Source: an uncultured Bacteroidales bacterium (lineage in GTDB: Bacteria; Bacteroidota; Bacteroidia; Bacteroidales; Muribaculaceae). Taken from it: a stretch of 46,152 nt of DNA. The stretch spans positions 1 to 46,152 of the forward strand of contig CACXLJ010000018.1 in NCBI GenBank assembly GCA_902768435.1. The letters are read 5' to 3'. The translations under genes were made by a program, and so were the position numbers. Below are positions 32,377-40,717 of the stretch, piece by piece. Under the pieces are notes generated by a model. It was not told the DNA's origin. It saw only the letters and a list, made by a program, of their open reading frames with translations, and ran no database searches. Position 1 is the first letter of the stretch. Each line of letters starts with the position of its first letter.

Positions 32377-32931
32377 ATGAATTTATCCTGTCCGCACTGT
32401 GGCAAGAATGTGAGCATATCGCCAGAGGAACTGGCGGTAACCGGTGGCGTTGTGATTTGTCCGCAATGCCTGGCACAGTTTGTCGCCGAGGGTGTGGACT
32501 TGCCCAAGATAGAGCGGAACGATCCTGTTCCTGTGGCAAGTGCGGAGCATGATAATCGCGGGTCGGAGCGTTTTTGCTATGGGTGCGGCAAGGAACTGCC
32601 CGACCATCAGGGACTGCGTTTCTGCCCCTTCTGTGGTGTGCCGCTGCTCGCTAACGAGCAGTCGCAGCCTGCCAGGGAGCCGGTTGTTGCTACTGTTGCC
32701 CGACAGCCTCGCACAACGGCTTCGGCCAAGGCATCGGGTTCAAAATCGTCGTCGAAATTGTCCTCATCGTCCTCATCGAACACCAATGCTTACCGATATG
32801 TCCCCAATGTGTACTCAAAAGAGCTGCCTCCCGAACCGCCCTCGTTGCGCTTCAAGATTCTGGCCTATTCGATAATTATGGTGCTGTTGGCAATCTTAGG
32901 GTTCATCATTTATAAGGGAAGCCAACTTTAA
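32377..32931 (+). CDS. Double zinc-ribbon protein with a C-terminal membrane anchor
   Basis: Two zinc ribbons: CPHCGKNVS with CPQC (residues about 5-30) and CYGCGKELP with CPFCG (about 67-88). A Ser/Lys-rich linker (SGSKSSSKLSSSSSS) leads to one C-terminal membrane segment (ILAYSIIMVLLAILGFIIY) and only a few residues beyond it, so the ribbons should face the cytosol. 184 residues. Similar bacterial zinc-ribbon membrane proteins are common but poorly characterised. The guanylyltransferase gene starts 32 bp further on and could share the transcript. Confidence 0.82.
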   Translation: MNLSCPHCGKNVSISPEELAVTGGVVICPQCLAQFVAEGVDLPKIERNDPVPVASAEHDNRGSERFCYGCGKELPDHQGLRFCPFCGVPLLANEQSQPAREPVVATVARQPRTTASAKASGSKSSSKLSSSSSSNTNAYRYVPNVYSKELPPEPPSLRFKILAYSIIMVLLAILGFIIYKGSQL

Positions 32932-32963
32932 ATAATTTTTTAGATAACGATATATCATTAACT

Positions 32964-34040
32964 ATGAACAACCGATATTGTGTGATCATGTGCGGTGGTG
33001 TGGGTAGCCGCTTCTGGCCCTACAGCCGCTCGAGCAAACCTAAACAGTTTATCGATTTCCTGGGCACTGGCAAGAGCCTGCTGCAACTCACCGTTGAGCG
33101 GCTCAAGGGCATTGTGCCTGTCGAGAATATCATCATGCTCACTAATGAGCAATATGCCGGGCTCATCGAGGAGCAGCTGCCCGAAATAGGCAAGAACCAG
33201 ATTCTGCTCGAGCCCGCCCGTCGCAACACAGCGCCCTGCAATGCCTGGGCGGCCTATCACATCAAGGCGATGAATCCCGACGCCGTGATTATGGTGGCGC
33301 CGAGCGATCATCTCATACTCAACACCGAAGCCTTCAGGGCGAGTGTGTTGAGGGCCTATGAGTTTGTGGAGTCGCGCGATGCGCTGCTCACCTTTGGCGT
33401 GAAACCAAACAGGCCCGAAACAGGCTATGGCTATATACAGCTGGGCGACCAGATCGATGCCCACTTCTCGCGTGTGAAGACCTTCACCGAAAAACCCGAC
33501 CTGAATCTTGCCAAGGTGTTTTTGCAGAGTGGTGAGTTTTACTGGAACTCGGGCATGTTCTTCTGGCATGTCGACTCGATTTTGCGTGCCGTGCGCGAGC
33601 TTGTGCCCGACATGGCGGCTCGTTTCGAGGCAGGTCAGGCTGTGTTTGGCACACCTGCCGAACAGGACTTCATCAACGGGATGTATGCCTCTTGTGCTAA
33701 TGTGTCGATCGACTATGCCATCATGGAGAAGGCGATTAATGTGTGCGTTGAGCGTGTTGACTTCGGCTGGACCGACCTGGGCACCTGGGGAGCTCTGTAC
33801 GATGTGTCGGACAAGAACGAAGACGGAAATGTGACGCAGAATTGCCAGGCGATGCTCTTCAATAGCCGTGACAATGTGATAGCCTTGAAGGGCGACAAAC
33901 TCATTGTGGCCTCGGGATTGAACAATTATATCATTGCCGATGCCGACGATGTGCTGCTCATTGTGCCCAAAGACGAGGAGCAGAAAATTCGCCAATATGT
34001 AAACGAGGTGAAACTCAAATACGGCGATAAATTCCTGTAA
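32964..34040 (+). CDS. manC: Mannose-1-phosphate guanylyltransferase
   Basis: Makes GDP-mannose from mannose-1-phosphate and GTP, for GDP-mannose- and GDP-fucose-based glycans. Motifs: the nucleotide-binding CGGVGSRFWPYSRSSKPKQF (residues about 10-29), EPARRNTAPC, VAPSDHLI, FTEKPD and YWNSGMFFW, and VERVDFGWTDLGTW. It is 358 residues and lacks the C-terminal phosphomannose isomerase domain found in ManC fusions. It sits between a zinc-ribbon gene and gyrB, outside any visible polysaccharide cluster, as is common for the housekeeping copy in Bacteroidales. Confidence 0.93.
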   Translation: MNNRYCVIMCGGVGSRFWPYSRSSKPKQFIDFLGTGKSLLQLTVERLKGIVPVENIIMLTNEQYAGLIEEQLPEIGKNQILLEPARRNTAPCNAWAAYHIKAMNPDAVIMVAPSDHLILNTEAFRASVLRAYEFVESRDALLTFGVKPNRPETGYGYIQLGDQIDAHFSRVKTFTEKPDLNLAKVFLQSGEFYWNSGMFFWHVDSILRAVRELVPDMAARFEAGQAVFGTPAEQDFINGMYASCANVSIDYAIMEKAINVCVERVDFGWTDLGTWGALYDVSDKNEDGNVTQNCQAMLFNSRDNVIALKGDKLIVASGLNNYIIADADDVLLIVPKDEEQKIRQYVNEVKLKYGDKFL

Positions 34041-34138
34041 AAATACACTGGGTGCAGCCGCATAGCCCTGATGAGTGCCAAGTGACTTGAAAAAAGTGGT
34101 TTTATGCCCGATTTTTTTGGTTTTTTAAGGCTCAGAAA

Positions 34139-34171
34139 CTTGTGGTATTGCTACTATTTTTGTATTTTTGT
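34139..34171 (+). promoter_or_regulatory. Promoter of gyrB
   Basis: -33 CTTG (34139-34142), a 20-bp spacer, -7 TATTTTTGT (34163-34171). It implies a leader of about 85 nt. Nothing else is evident in the 221-bp gap. Confidence 0.65.
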
Positions 34172-34252
34172 ATGTTTTATTGAATGCATCCCCGAGCAGG
34201 GTTGAGAAGCAGCGAAAAAGGGTCGTTTGGCCCCAAAAAATAAAGAAATTAA

Positions 34253-36220
<1,968 letters not shown>

Positions 36221-36244
36221 TAAAACAATCAATTATATTTTTGC

Positions 36245-36286
36245 CAACCGCCGCATGAGCCTGTGCCCGTGCGGCGGTTGTTTTTT
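36245..36286 (+). terminator. Terminator of gyrB
   Basis: CAACCGCCGCA and TGCGGCGGTTG form an 11-bp stem, followed by six T (36281-36286). Confidence 0.93.
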
Positions 36287-36290
36287 CGGA

Positions 36291-36492
36291 GTGGGGTGTG
36301 GGGAGTAGGGAGTGGGGAGTGAGGTGTGAGGTGTGAGGTGTGGGGAGTGAGGTGTGAGGTGTGGGGAGTGGGGAGTGGGGAGTGAGGAGTGAGGTGTGAG
36401 GAGTGAGGTGTGAGGAGTGGGAATGGGGAGTAGGGAATGAGGAGTAGGGAATGGGGAGTAGGGGATGAGGAGTAGGGAATGAGGAGTGGGGG
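36291..36492 (+). repeat. Purine-rich heptamer array, 29 units (GTGRGGW)
   Basis: Eighteen units in perfect 7-bp register (GTGGGGT, GTGGGGA, GTGAGGT, GTGAGGA, GTAGGGA), one 6-bp unit at 36417-36422, then ten more that mostly alternate ATGRGGA with GTAGGGA. The strand is nearly free of C. Four or more G-runs within short distance could allow G-quadruplex or triplex structure. Confidence 0.93.
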
Positions 36493-36497
36493 TGAAG

Positions 36498-36686
36498 GCT
36501 ACCTGCTATAGGTTATATGCTGGTTGCTAACTGCTAGCTGCTATATACTACCTGCTATATGCTACCTGCTATATGCTAGCTGCTAGTTGCTATATGCTAG
36601 TTGCTATATGCTAGTTGCTATATGCTAGTTGCTAACTGCTAGCTGCTATATGCTATATGCTATATGCTGGTTGCTAACTGCTGGTA
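36498..36686 (+). repeat. Second heptamer array, 27 units (GCTANNT)
   Basis: 189 bp parse into exactly 27 heptads. The common words are GCTATAT, GCTAGTT, GCTAACT, GCTAGCT and GCTACCT. The two variable bases fall at fixed positions. Several alternating runs (GCTATAT-GCTAGTT four times) suggest growth by 14-bp steps. It lies 5 bp after the first array and before the terminator of the tRNA-Glu/rpsT transcript. Confidence 0.93.
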
Positions 36687-36703
36687 ACTGGGTATAAGAA
36701 CAA

Positions 36704-36728
36704 AAGCGCTAAGCAAAGCTTAACGCTT
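36704..36728 (-). terminator. Terminator of the tRNA-Glu/rpsT transcript
   Basis: AAGCGCTAAGC (36704-36714) and GCTTAACGCTT (36718-36728) pair with one G.U; TTTTGTT follows on the minus strand, 8 bp after the tRNA. Confidence 0.7.
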
Positions 36729-36735
36729 GAATGGG

Positions 36736-36807
36736 TAGCCCATAGCAGAGTCGAACTGCTCTTTTAAGAATGAAAATCTTACGTACTAACCGATATACGA
36801 ATGGGCC
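36736..36807 (-). tRNA. tRNA-Glu (TTC), copy 2
   Basis: 72 nt: acceptor GGCCCAT/ATGGGCT with discriminator A, anticodon arm TAAGA-TTTTCAT-TCTTA giving anticodon TTC, T-arm AGCAG-TTCGACT-CTGCT. It is identical over all 72 nt to the copy at 37181-37252 and lies 75 bp downstream of rpsT on the same strand. CCA is not encoded. Confidence 0.93.
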
Positions 36808-36881
36808 TTGAAAAAAGTGTATCTCACCACCCCTCAGTGGGTAGTAGAGCTACACACCGAAATATAGAGTCGCCTTCGTTT

Positions 36882-37142
36882 TTAAGCAGCGTTAACTTTG
36901 TTAGCGTGCTTAGCCAGTTTCGACTTCAGGTTAGAGGCTTTATTCTTGCTGATGATACCCTTGCCGGCGAGCTTGTCGAGCATAGCGGTAACTTTCTTCA
37001 GATCTTCGTTAACGGCGGCTTTGTCCTCGTTGTTGCGAAGTTTGCGCACTGCATTGCGCATAGTCTTTGAATAATAGCGGTTGCGAAGCCTTCTGGCCTC
37101 AGACTGGCGGATTCTCTTAATAGCTGATTTATGGTTTGCCAT
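36882..37142 (-). CDS. rpsT: 30S ribosomal protein S20
   Basis: A small, basic, primary 16S rRNA-binding protein. The 86-residue sequence opens [21 protein letters not shown], typical of S20, and continues with the helical, Lys-rich body ([20 protein letters not shown]). It is sandwiched between two identical tRNA-Glu genes on the same strand, with gaps of 38 and 74 bp, and I see no promoter between the upstream tRNA and rpsT, so the mRNA probably arises by tRNA excision from a common transcript. Confidence 0.97.
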   Translation of the reverse strand: MANHKSAIKRIRQSEARRLRNRYYSKTMRNAVRKLRNNEDKAAVNEDLKKVTAMLDKLAGKGIISKNKASNLKSKLAKHANKVNAA

Positions 37143-37180
37143 AATTTACTTTTTATTTTTTATATGTCATTAATTATTAG

Positions 37181-37252
37181 TAGCCCATAGCAGAGTCGAA
37201 CTGCTCTTTTAAGAATGAAAATCTTACGTACTAACCGATATACGAATGGGCC
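37181..37252 (-). tRNA. tRNA-Glu (TTC), copy 1
   Basis: The 72-nt sequence is identical to the copy at 36736-36807, with anticodon TTC. It is the first gene after a consensus promoter (37282-37313). It probably heads a tRNA-mRNA-tRNA transcript with rpsT in the middle. Confidence 0.93.
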
Positions 37253-37281
37253 GTTTTGTGCACTTGTGCGCAAAAGCGACT

Positions 37282-37313
37282 GCAAATATAGGAACGATTT
37301 TTTAATTGACAAA
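37282..37313 (-). promoter_or_regulatory. Promoter of tRNA-Glu/rpsT
   Basis: Minus strand: -33 TTTG (37310-37313), a 19-bp spacer, -7 TATATTTGC (37282-37290), 30 bp before the tRNA. Confidence 0.8.
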
Positions 37314-37429
37314 ATTTCAATGCCCAAAATCACTAATTTCGGCGTTTTTTTTCAGTGTATCACGGCGTTTAACCCATTTCTGCAGTGTTTTTTTGGTGTT
37401 GTTTGCGTGCATTTTTGGTCAATAATCTG

Positions 37430-37438
37430 TAACTTTGT
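37430..37438 (+). promoter_or_regulatory. -7 box of recO
   Basis: TAACTTTGT, 31 bp before the recO start. A TTTG lies about 24 bp upstream, slightly too far. Confidence 0.55.
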
Positions 37439-37468
37439 GTGAATTTACTGTAATAGGCTTCAACTGCA

Positions 37469-38194
37469 ATGCATGAAACGCTCAGGGGCGTGGTGCTGAA
37501 TGTGATCAAGTACAACGACCGGAACAACATAGTTCACATCTATACCGACCGTCATGGGGTGCTGTCGTTCCTTGTGGCTCAGGGCAAGACGCCGAGTGCC
37601 CGCATGCGCAATGCCATGATGCTGCCGCTCTCGCTGCTGGAGTTTGAGTCAAATATCATTCCGAGCAAGGACCTGTATGTGATGCACGACATGCGCCGTG
37701 CACATCAGCTGGGCAGCATTTATGCCGACCCGGTGAAGAATGCCGTGGCCATGTTTGTGAGCGAATTGCTAAGCCACACCATTCACGAGCGTGAGCAGAA
37801 CATTCCGCTTTTTCGCTTCATTGAAACTGCTGTGCTGCTGCTCGAGAACATGCGGCATGGAGCGGCCAACTTTCACATTTGCTTCTTGTTTCACCTGGGG
37901 GCTTTTCTGGGCATTGAACCCGATATCGAGAGCTACCGAGAGGGCAGCTGGTTTGACATGCAGGGCGGCACCTTTGTGCAGAATCCTGTGGCTGGCGGCA
38001 AACTCTTGCCACCCGATGACGCTCGTGTCATCAAACTGCTTTCGCGCATGACCTTCAGCAACTTGCACCTGTTTCGCTTCAACCGTGACGAGCGCAACCG
38101 CATGCTCGACACCATCATTGCCTACTATCGCCTGCACAACAGCACCATAGGCACGCTGCGATCGCCCGACATCCTCAAGCAGCTCTTTGTGTGA
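37469..38194 (+). CDS. recO: DNA repair protein RecO
   Basis: RecO helps load RecA on SSB-coated DNA in the RecFOR pathway. The N-terminal OB-fold region reads LRGVVLNVIKYNDRNNIVHIYTDRHGVLSFLVAQGKT, a typical RecO opening, and the helical C-terminal region ends IAYYRLHNSTIGTLRSPDILKQLF. No zinc-binding Cys set is present, as in many Bacteroidetes RecO proteins. 241 residues, the usual length. It is transcribed alone; a set of octamer repeats follows. Confidence 0.92.
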   Translation: MHETLRGVVLNVIKYNDRNNIVHIYTDRHGVLSFLVAQGKTPSARMRNAMMLPLSLLEFESNIIPSKDLYVMHDMRRAHQLGSIYADPVKNAVAMFVSELLSHTIHEREQNIPLFRFIETAVLLLENMRHGAANFHICFLFHLGAFLGIEPDIESYREGSWFDMQGGTFVQNPVAGGKLLPPDDARVIKLLSRMTFSNLHLFRFNRDERNRMLDTIIAYYRLHNSTIGTLRSPDILKQLFV

Positions 38195-38224
38195 AGAATA
38201 GTGAATAGTAGAGTAGAGGTGGGC

Positions 38225-38296
38225 GAACAATCGAGCATTCGAACAATCGAATAATCGAGTGGTCGAGTGAGCGAGTGGTGAGGCGATTGAACTGTC
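38225..38296 (+). repeat. Nine-unit octamer array (GARNRNTC)
   Basis: Units GAACAATC, GAGCATTC, GAACAATC, GAATAATC, GAGTGGTC, GAGTGAGC, GAGTGGTG, AGGCGATT and GAACTGTC, each 8 bp. A short run of the CAGTAGAG-type family (TAGTGAA, TAGTAGAG) precedes it at 38199-38219. Confidence 0.65.
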
Positions 38297-38317
38297 GGGC
38301 AGGGCAATCAAGTGGCG

Positions 38318-38339
38318 GAATACTGGATTGGCAGTATTC
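38318..38339. terminator. Hairpin between recO and the TPM genes
   Basis: GAATACTG and CAGTATTC form an 8-bp stem with a 6-nt loop between convergent genes. T-tracts are poor on both sides. Confidence 0.45.
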
Positions 38340-38377
38340 TGCTATTATTATTTATTAAGGTGTATTGCTTGTTGGGC

Positions 38378-39169
38378 TTACCACGAACCGCTGGCACCGC
38401 CACCACCGAAGCTGCCGCCTCCGAAACCGCCCCAGCCACCGCCGGAACTGCCTCCGAAACCACCGCCACTGTGGCCACCGCCGCCAAAACTGCCTGGGAA
38501 GATAATGGGACCACCCCAGGTGCCTGAATTGCGCGACGAACCACTGCCAGTGCCAGTACCACCGCCATTGTTGCGGCTCATGACCCACAGCATGAACAGG
38601 ATGATGGCAATCAGGCAAATCAACGAGGCCCAGCCATCGTCTTCGTGTGCCTTGTTGTATTCTTCTTCGCTATACTCGCCGGCTGCAACGGGCATAATCA
38701 CATGCAGGGCATTCCACACGGCGCCGTTGTAGTCGTTTTCCTTGAACTTGGGTATGAGTTCGTTTCTGATGATGGTGGAGCAGAAGGCGTCGGTGAGCGC
38801 GCCTTCAAGGCCCTTGCCCACCTGGATGGTGACCTTGCCCCCGCCTGTCTCGTTTTTGGGCTTGATGAGGATGATCACACCATTGTTGTGCTTGGCACCA
38901 CCCACGCCCCACTTGCGGCCCAGCTGGGTGGCATAGTACCATGCGTCTTCACCTTGAAGGTCGTTGACGGTGATCACGGCAATCTGGTTGCTCGTCTTCA
39001 TGGCAAACTGCTCGAGCGAGTCTTCCATAGCCCTTGTGTCGCCCAGCACACCGGCAAGGTCGTTGACCAGTCGTGGCGGGTTGGGGCGTTCGGGCAGCTG
39101 GAGTTCGGCCATTGCCATGAGCGAGCACAATGCGAGTGCCAGGAACAGTTGCAGTCGTTTAGTCTTCAT
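38378..39169 (-). CDS. TPM-domain protein with Gly-rich tail (YgcG-like)
   Basis: Start MKTKRLQLFLALALCSLMAMA at 39169 gives a signal peptide; it overlaps the stop of the upstream TPM gene by 11 bp, so translation is probably coupled. Upstream in-frame residues belong to a shadow of that gene. The TPM domain (residues about 30-170) includes PPRLVNDLAGVLGD, ITVNDLQGEDAWYYATQLGRKWGVG and GGGKVTIQVGKGLEGALTD. A membrane segment (ASLICLIAIILFMLWVMS) follows, then a Gly/Ser tail (GGGHSGGGFGGSSGGGW...), as in YgcG-type proteins. The function is unsettled; TPM proteins have been linked to membrane stress and photosystem repair elsewhere. Confidence 0.9.
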   Translation of the reverse strand: MKTKRLQLFLALALCSLMAMAELQLPERPNPPRLVNDLAGVLGDTRAMEDSLEQFAMKTSNQIAVITVNDLQGEDAWYYATQLGRKWGVGGAKHNNGVIILIKPKNETGGGKVTIQVGKGLEGALTDAFCSTIIRNELIPKFKENDYNGAVWNALHVIMPVAAGEYSEEEYNKAHEDDGWASLICLIAIILFMLWVMSRNNGGGTGTGSGSSRNSGTWGGPIIFPGSFGGGGHSGGGFGGSSGGGWGGFGGGSFGGGGASGSW

Positions 39170-39596
39170 AGGTGATTTCATTGCTGATTTCGTTAAGGTC
39201 TTCGCGATCGGCGGGGAAGTAGGTCGACAGGCTTTCGCCGATGCGTGCGATGATTTCACACAGACCGTCAACCTGGCGACCGTTCGCCAGGCTGGCGGCA
39301 AGTGTTTCTTTCTCTTGATCCCAAAAACCTTTGGGTACGGCGTCGTTGATTCCGGTATCGCCAATGATGGCAAACTTTTGCGACTTGTAGGCGATGAAGA
39401 TGAGCACGGCGTTGCGTCGCAGCGTCTTGTAAAGATGCAGTTTGTTGAACTTGCGTTTAGCCTTCCAGATGGGGCTGAAACGGCAGCGCGGCGTAATGTG
39501 CACGCAAATCTCGCCCGAAGTGCGTTTCTCGGCCTCGGTAATGGCCTGAGCAATGCGCTTCTGTCCGTCTACGGGAATGAAATCAACGAGTGCCAT
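39159..39596 (-). CDS. TPM-domain protein, short form without signal peptide
   Basis: A 145-residue protein made of a single TPM domain: MALVDFIPVDGQKRIAQAITEAEKRTSGEICVHITP at the start, and RNAVLIFIAYKSQKFAIIGDTGINDAVP in the middle. It has no signal peptide or membrane segment, unlike its downstream neighbour. It is the second gene of the unit lemA-TPM-TPM: lemA ends 26 bp upstream and the next TPM gene overlaps by 11 bp. This trio is common in Bacteroidetes. Confidence 0.9.
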   Translation of the reverse strand: MALVDFIPVDGQKRIAQAITEAEKRTSGEICVHITPRCRFSPIWKAKRKFNKLHLYKTLRRNAVLIFIAYKSQKFAIIGDTGINDAVPKGFWDQEKETLAASLANGRQVDGLCEIIARIGESLSTYFPADREDLNEISNEITYED

Positions 39597-39622
39597 AATT
39601 GGTTTTTAGGGAGTGATAATGA

Positions 39623-40324
39623 TTAATCGAAGTTCACCTTAGGTGCATTCTCGGCACCGGCCTGTGCGGCAAAGTAGGGTTTCTCCTTGAAGCCGAAGAT
39701 GCCAGCAAAGATGTTCTTCGGGAACTGTTTAATCTTGGTGTTGTATTCCTTAGCCACCTTGTTGAAGTCTTCACGCACCGTGGCAATGCGGTTCTCGGTG
39801 CCTTCGAGCTGACTTTGCAGCTGCAGGAAGTTTTCGTTGGCCTTGAGCTCGGGATAGTTCTCGCTCACAGCGATAAGGCTCTTCAGGGCGCCGCTCAGTT
39901 CGTTCTGAGCGCTTTGGAATTTCTTCAGAGTCTCTTCGTCGAGGTTCTCGGCGTTGAGTTCAATCGAACCCACCTTGGTGCGTGCGTTGGTCACAGCCTC
40001 GAAGGTCTCGCGCTCGTGCTTGGCATAGCCCTTCACGGTGTTCACCAGGTTATCGATGAGGTCGGCGCGGCGCTGGTACTGTGTTTCCACATTAGCCCAA
40101 GCCTTCTCCACTTCTTGCTGGTCGTTGACCAGTCCGTTGTAGGTGCTGATGCCCCAGATGACGAGTGCTGCAAGCGCAGCCAACAGGCATCCCAGACCGC
40201 TGCAGCCCTTGCCCAGCTTGCCGGTGATGTTGCCCATATTCAGGCCGTTCATGCCGTTTTTCATATCAAAGTTCATGCCTTGATTTCCCCCATTGTTGGG
40301 GTTGAGATTTGGATCGTTGTTCAT
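39623..40324 (-). CDS. lemA: LemA family protein
   Basis: LemA proteins are membrane-anchored coiled-coil proteins of uncertain role. After an Asn/Gly/Met-rich N-terminal extension of about 40 residues there is a membrane segment (GLGCLLAALAALVIWGISTY), then the LemA signature YNGLVNDQQEVEKAWANVETQYQRRADLIDNLVNTVKGYAKHE in pieces, and VREDFNKVAKEYNTKIKQFPKNIFAG. 233 residues; the N-terminal extension is longer than in most LemA proteins. It heads the lemA-TPM-TPM unit; the only upstream -7-like site is TAACTTTAC near 40380-40388. Confidence 0.93.
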   Translation of the reverse strand: MNNDPNLNPNNGGNQGMNFDMKNGMNGLNMGNITGKLGKGCSGLGCLLAALAALVIWGISTYNGLVNDQQEVEKAWANVETQYQRRADLIDNLVNTVKGYAKHERETFEAVTNARTKVGSIELNAENLDEETLKKFQSAQNELSGALKSLIAVSENYPELKANENFLQLQSQLEGTENRIATVREDFNKVAKEYNTKIKQFPKNIFAGIFGFKEKPYFAAQAGAENAPKVNFD

Positions 40325-40482
40325 AATTTTGAATTTATTAGGTTGTTACTGATTTACGATTAGTAGTCAATTCAACTTGTAAAGTTACACATTTTTCGTG
40401 AATAAATGCAACTTTTATGCCAATTATTTCCATTTCCTTTTACAATTTGCCTTTTGCGGCGTGTCGTTTGGTGGGGTGGGTG

Positions 40483-40515
40483 CTTGTTTTGGTGGTTATT
40501 TTTTTATACTTTTGT
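40483..40515 (+). promoter_or_regulatory. Promoter upstream of the 24-bp repeats
   Basis: -33 CTTG (40483-40486), a 20-bp spacer, -7 TACTTTTGT (40507-40515). It would place the 24-bp repeats at the start of a leader of about 195 nt for the gene at 40718. Confidence 0.6.
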
Positions 40516-40520
40516 GGGCA

Positions 40521-40616
40521 AATGTATCACCGTTGATTGTGGCGAATGTATCACCACTGATTGTGGTAAATGTATCACTATTGATTGTGATAAATGTGTC
40601 ACTATTGATTGCGGTG
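40521..40616 (+). repeat. Four 24-bp tandem repeats in the 5' leader
   Basis: Units start at 40521, 40545, 40569 and 40593 with consensus AATGTATCACyryTGATTG plus four variable bases; a truncated fifth unit follows at 40617. The gap 40325-40717 holds nothing else apart from the promoter. Units 2 and 3 each contain a short dyad (ACCAC/GTGGT and ATCAC/GTGAT). Confidence 0.9.
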
Positions 40617-40717
40617 AATCGCCGTTGATGAATGGGCAGGCAATGGCGTTATTGACAAACCATTACTGGCCAACCATGATTGACAAACAATTATAAACTA
40701 AACATAATCAATCTAAA

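Noticed and set aside
36291..36686. CRISPR array
   Set aside because: The units are 7 bp with no unique spacers, and no cas gene is present.
36736..37252. Two identical tRNA-Glu copies as att sites of an integrated element
   Set aside because: Only rpsT lies between them; no integrase or foreign genes. A tRNA-protein-tRNA transcript explains it better.
40521..40616. CRISPR or phase-variable coding repeat
   Set aside because: There are no spacers between the 24-bp units, and a change of one unit keeps frame, so it would not switch a gene on or off.
40398..40696. Two overlapping small ORFs (76 and 96 codons) across the 24-bp repeats
   Set aside because: No start context or conserved domain; the predicted promoter lies inside both frames. 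Kept only as a possible leader peptide in the findings.
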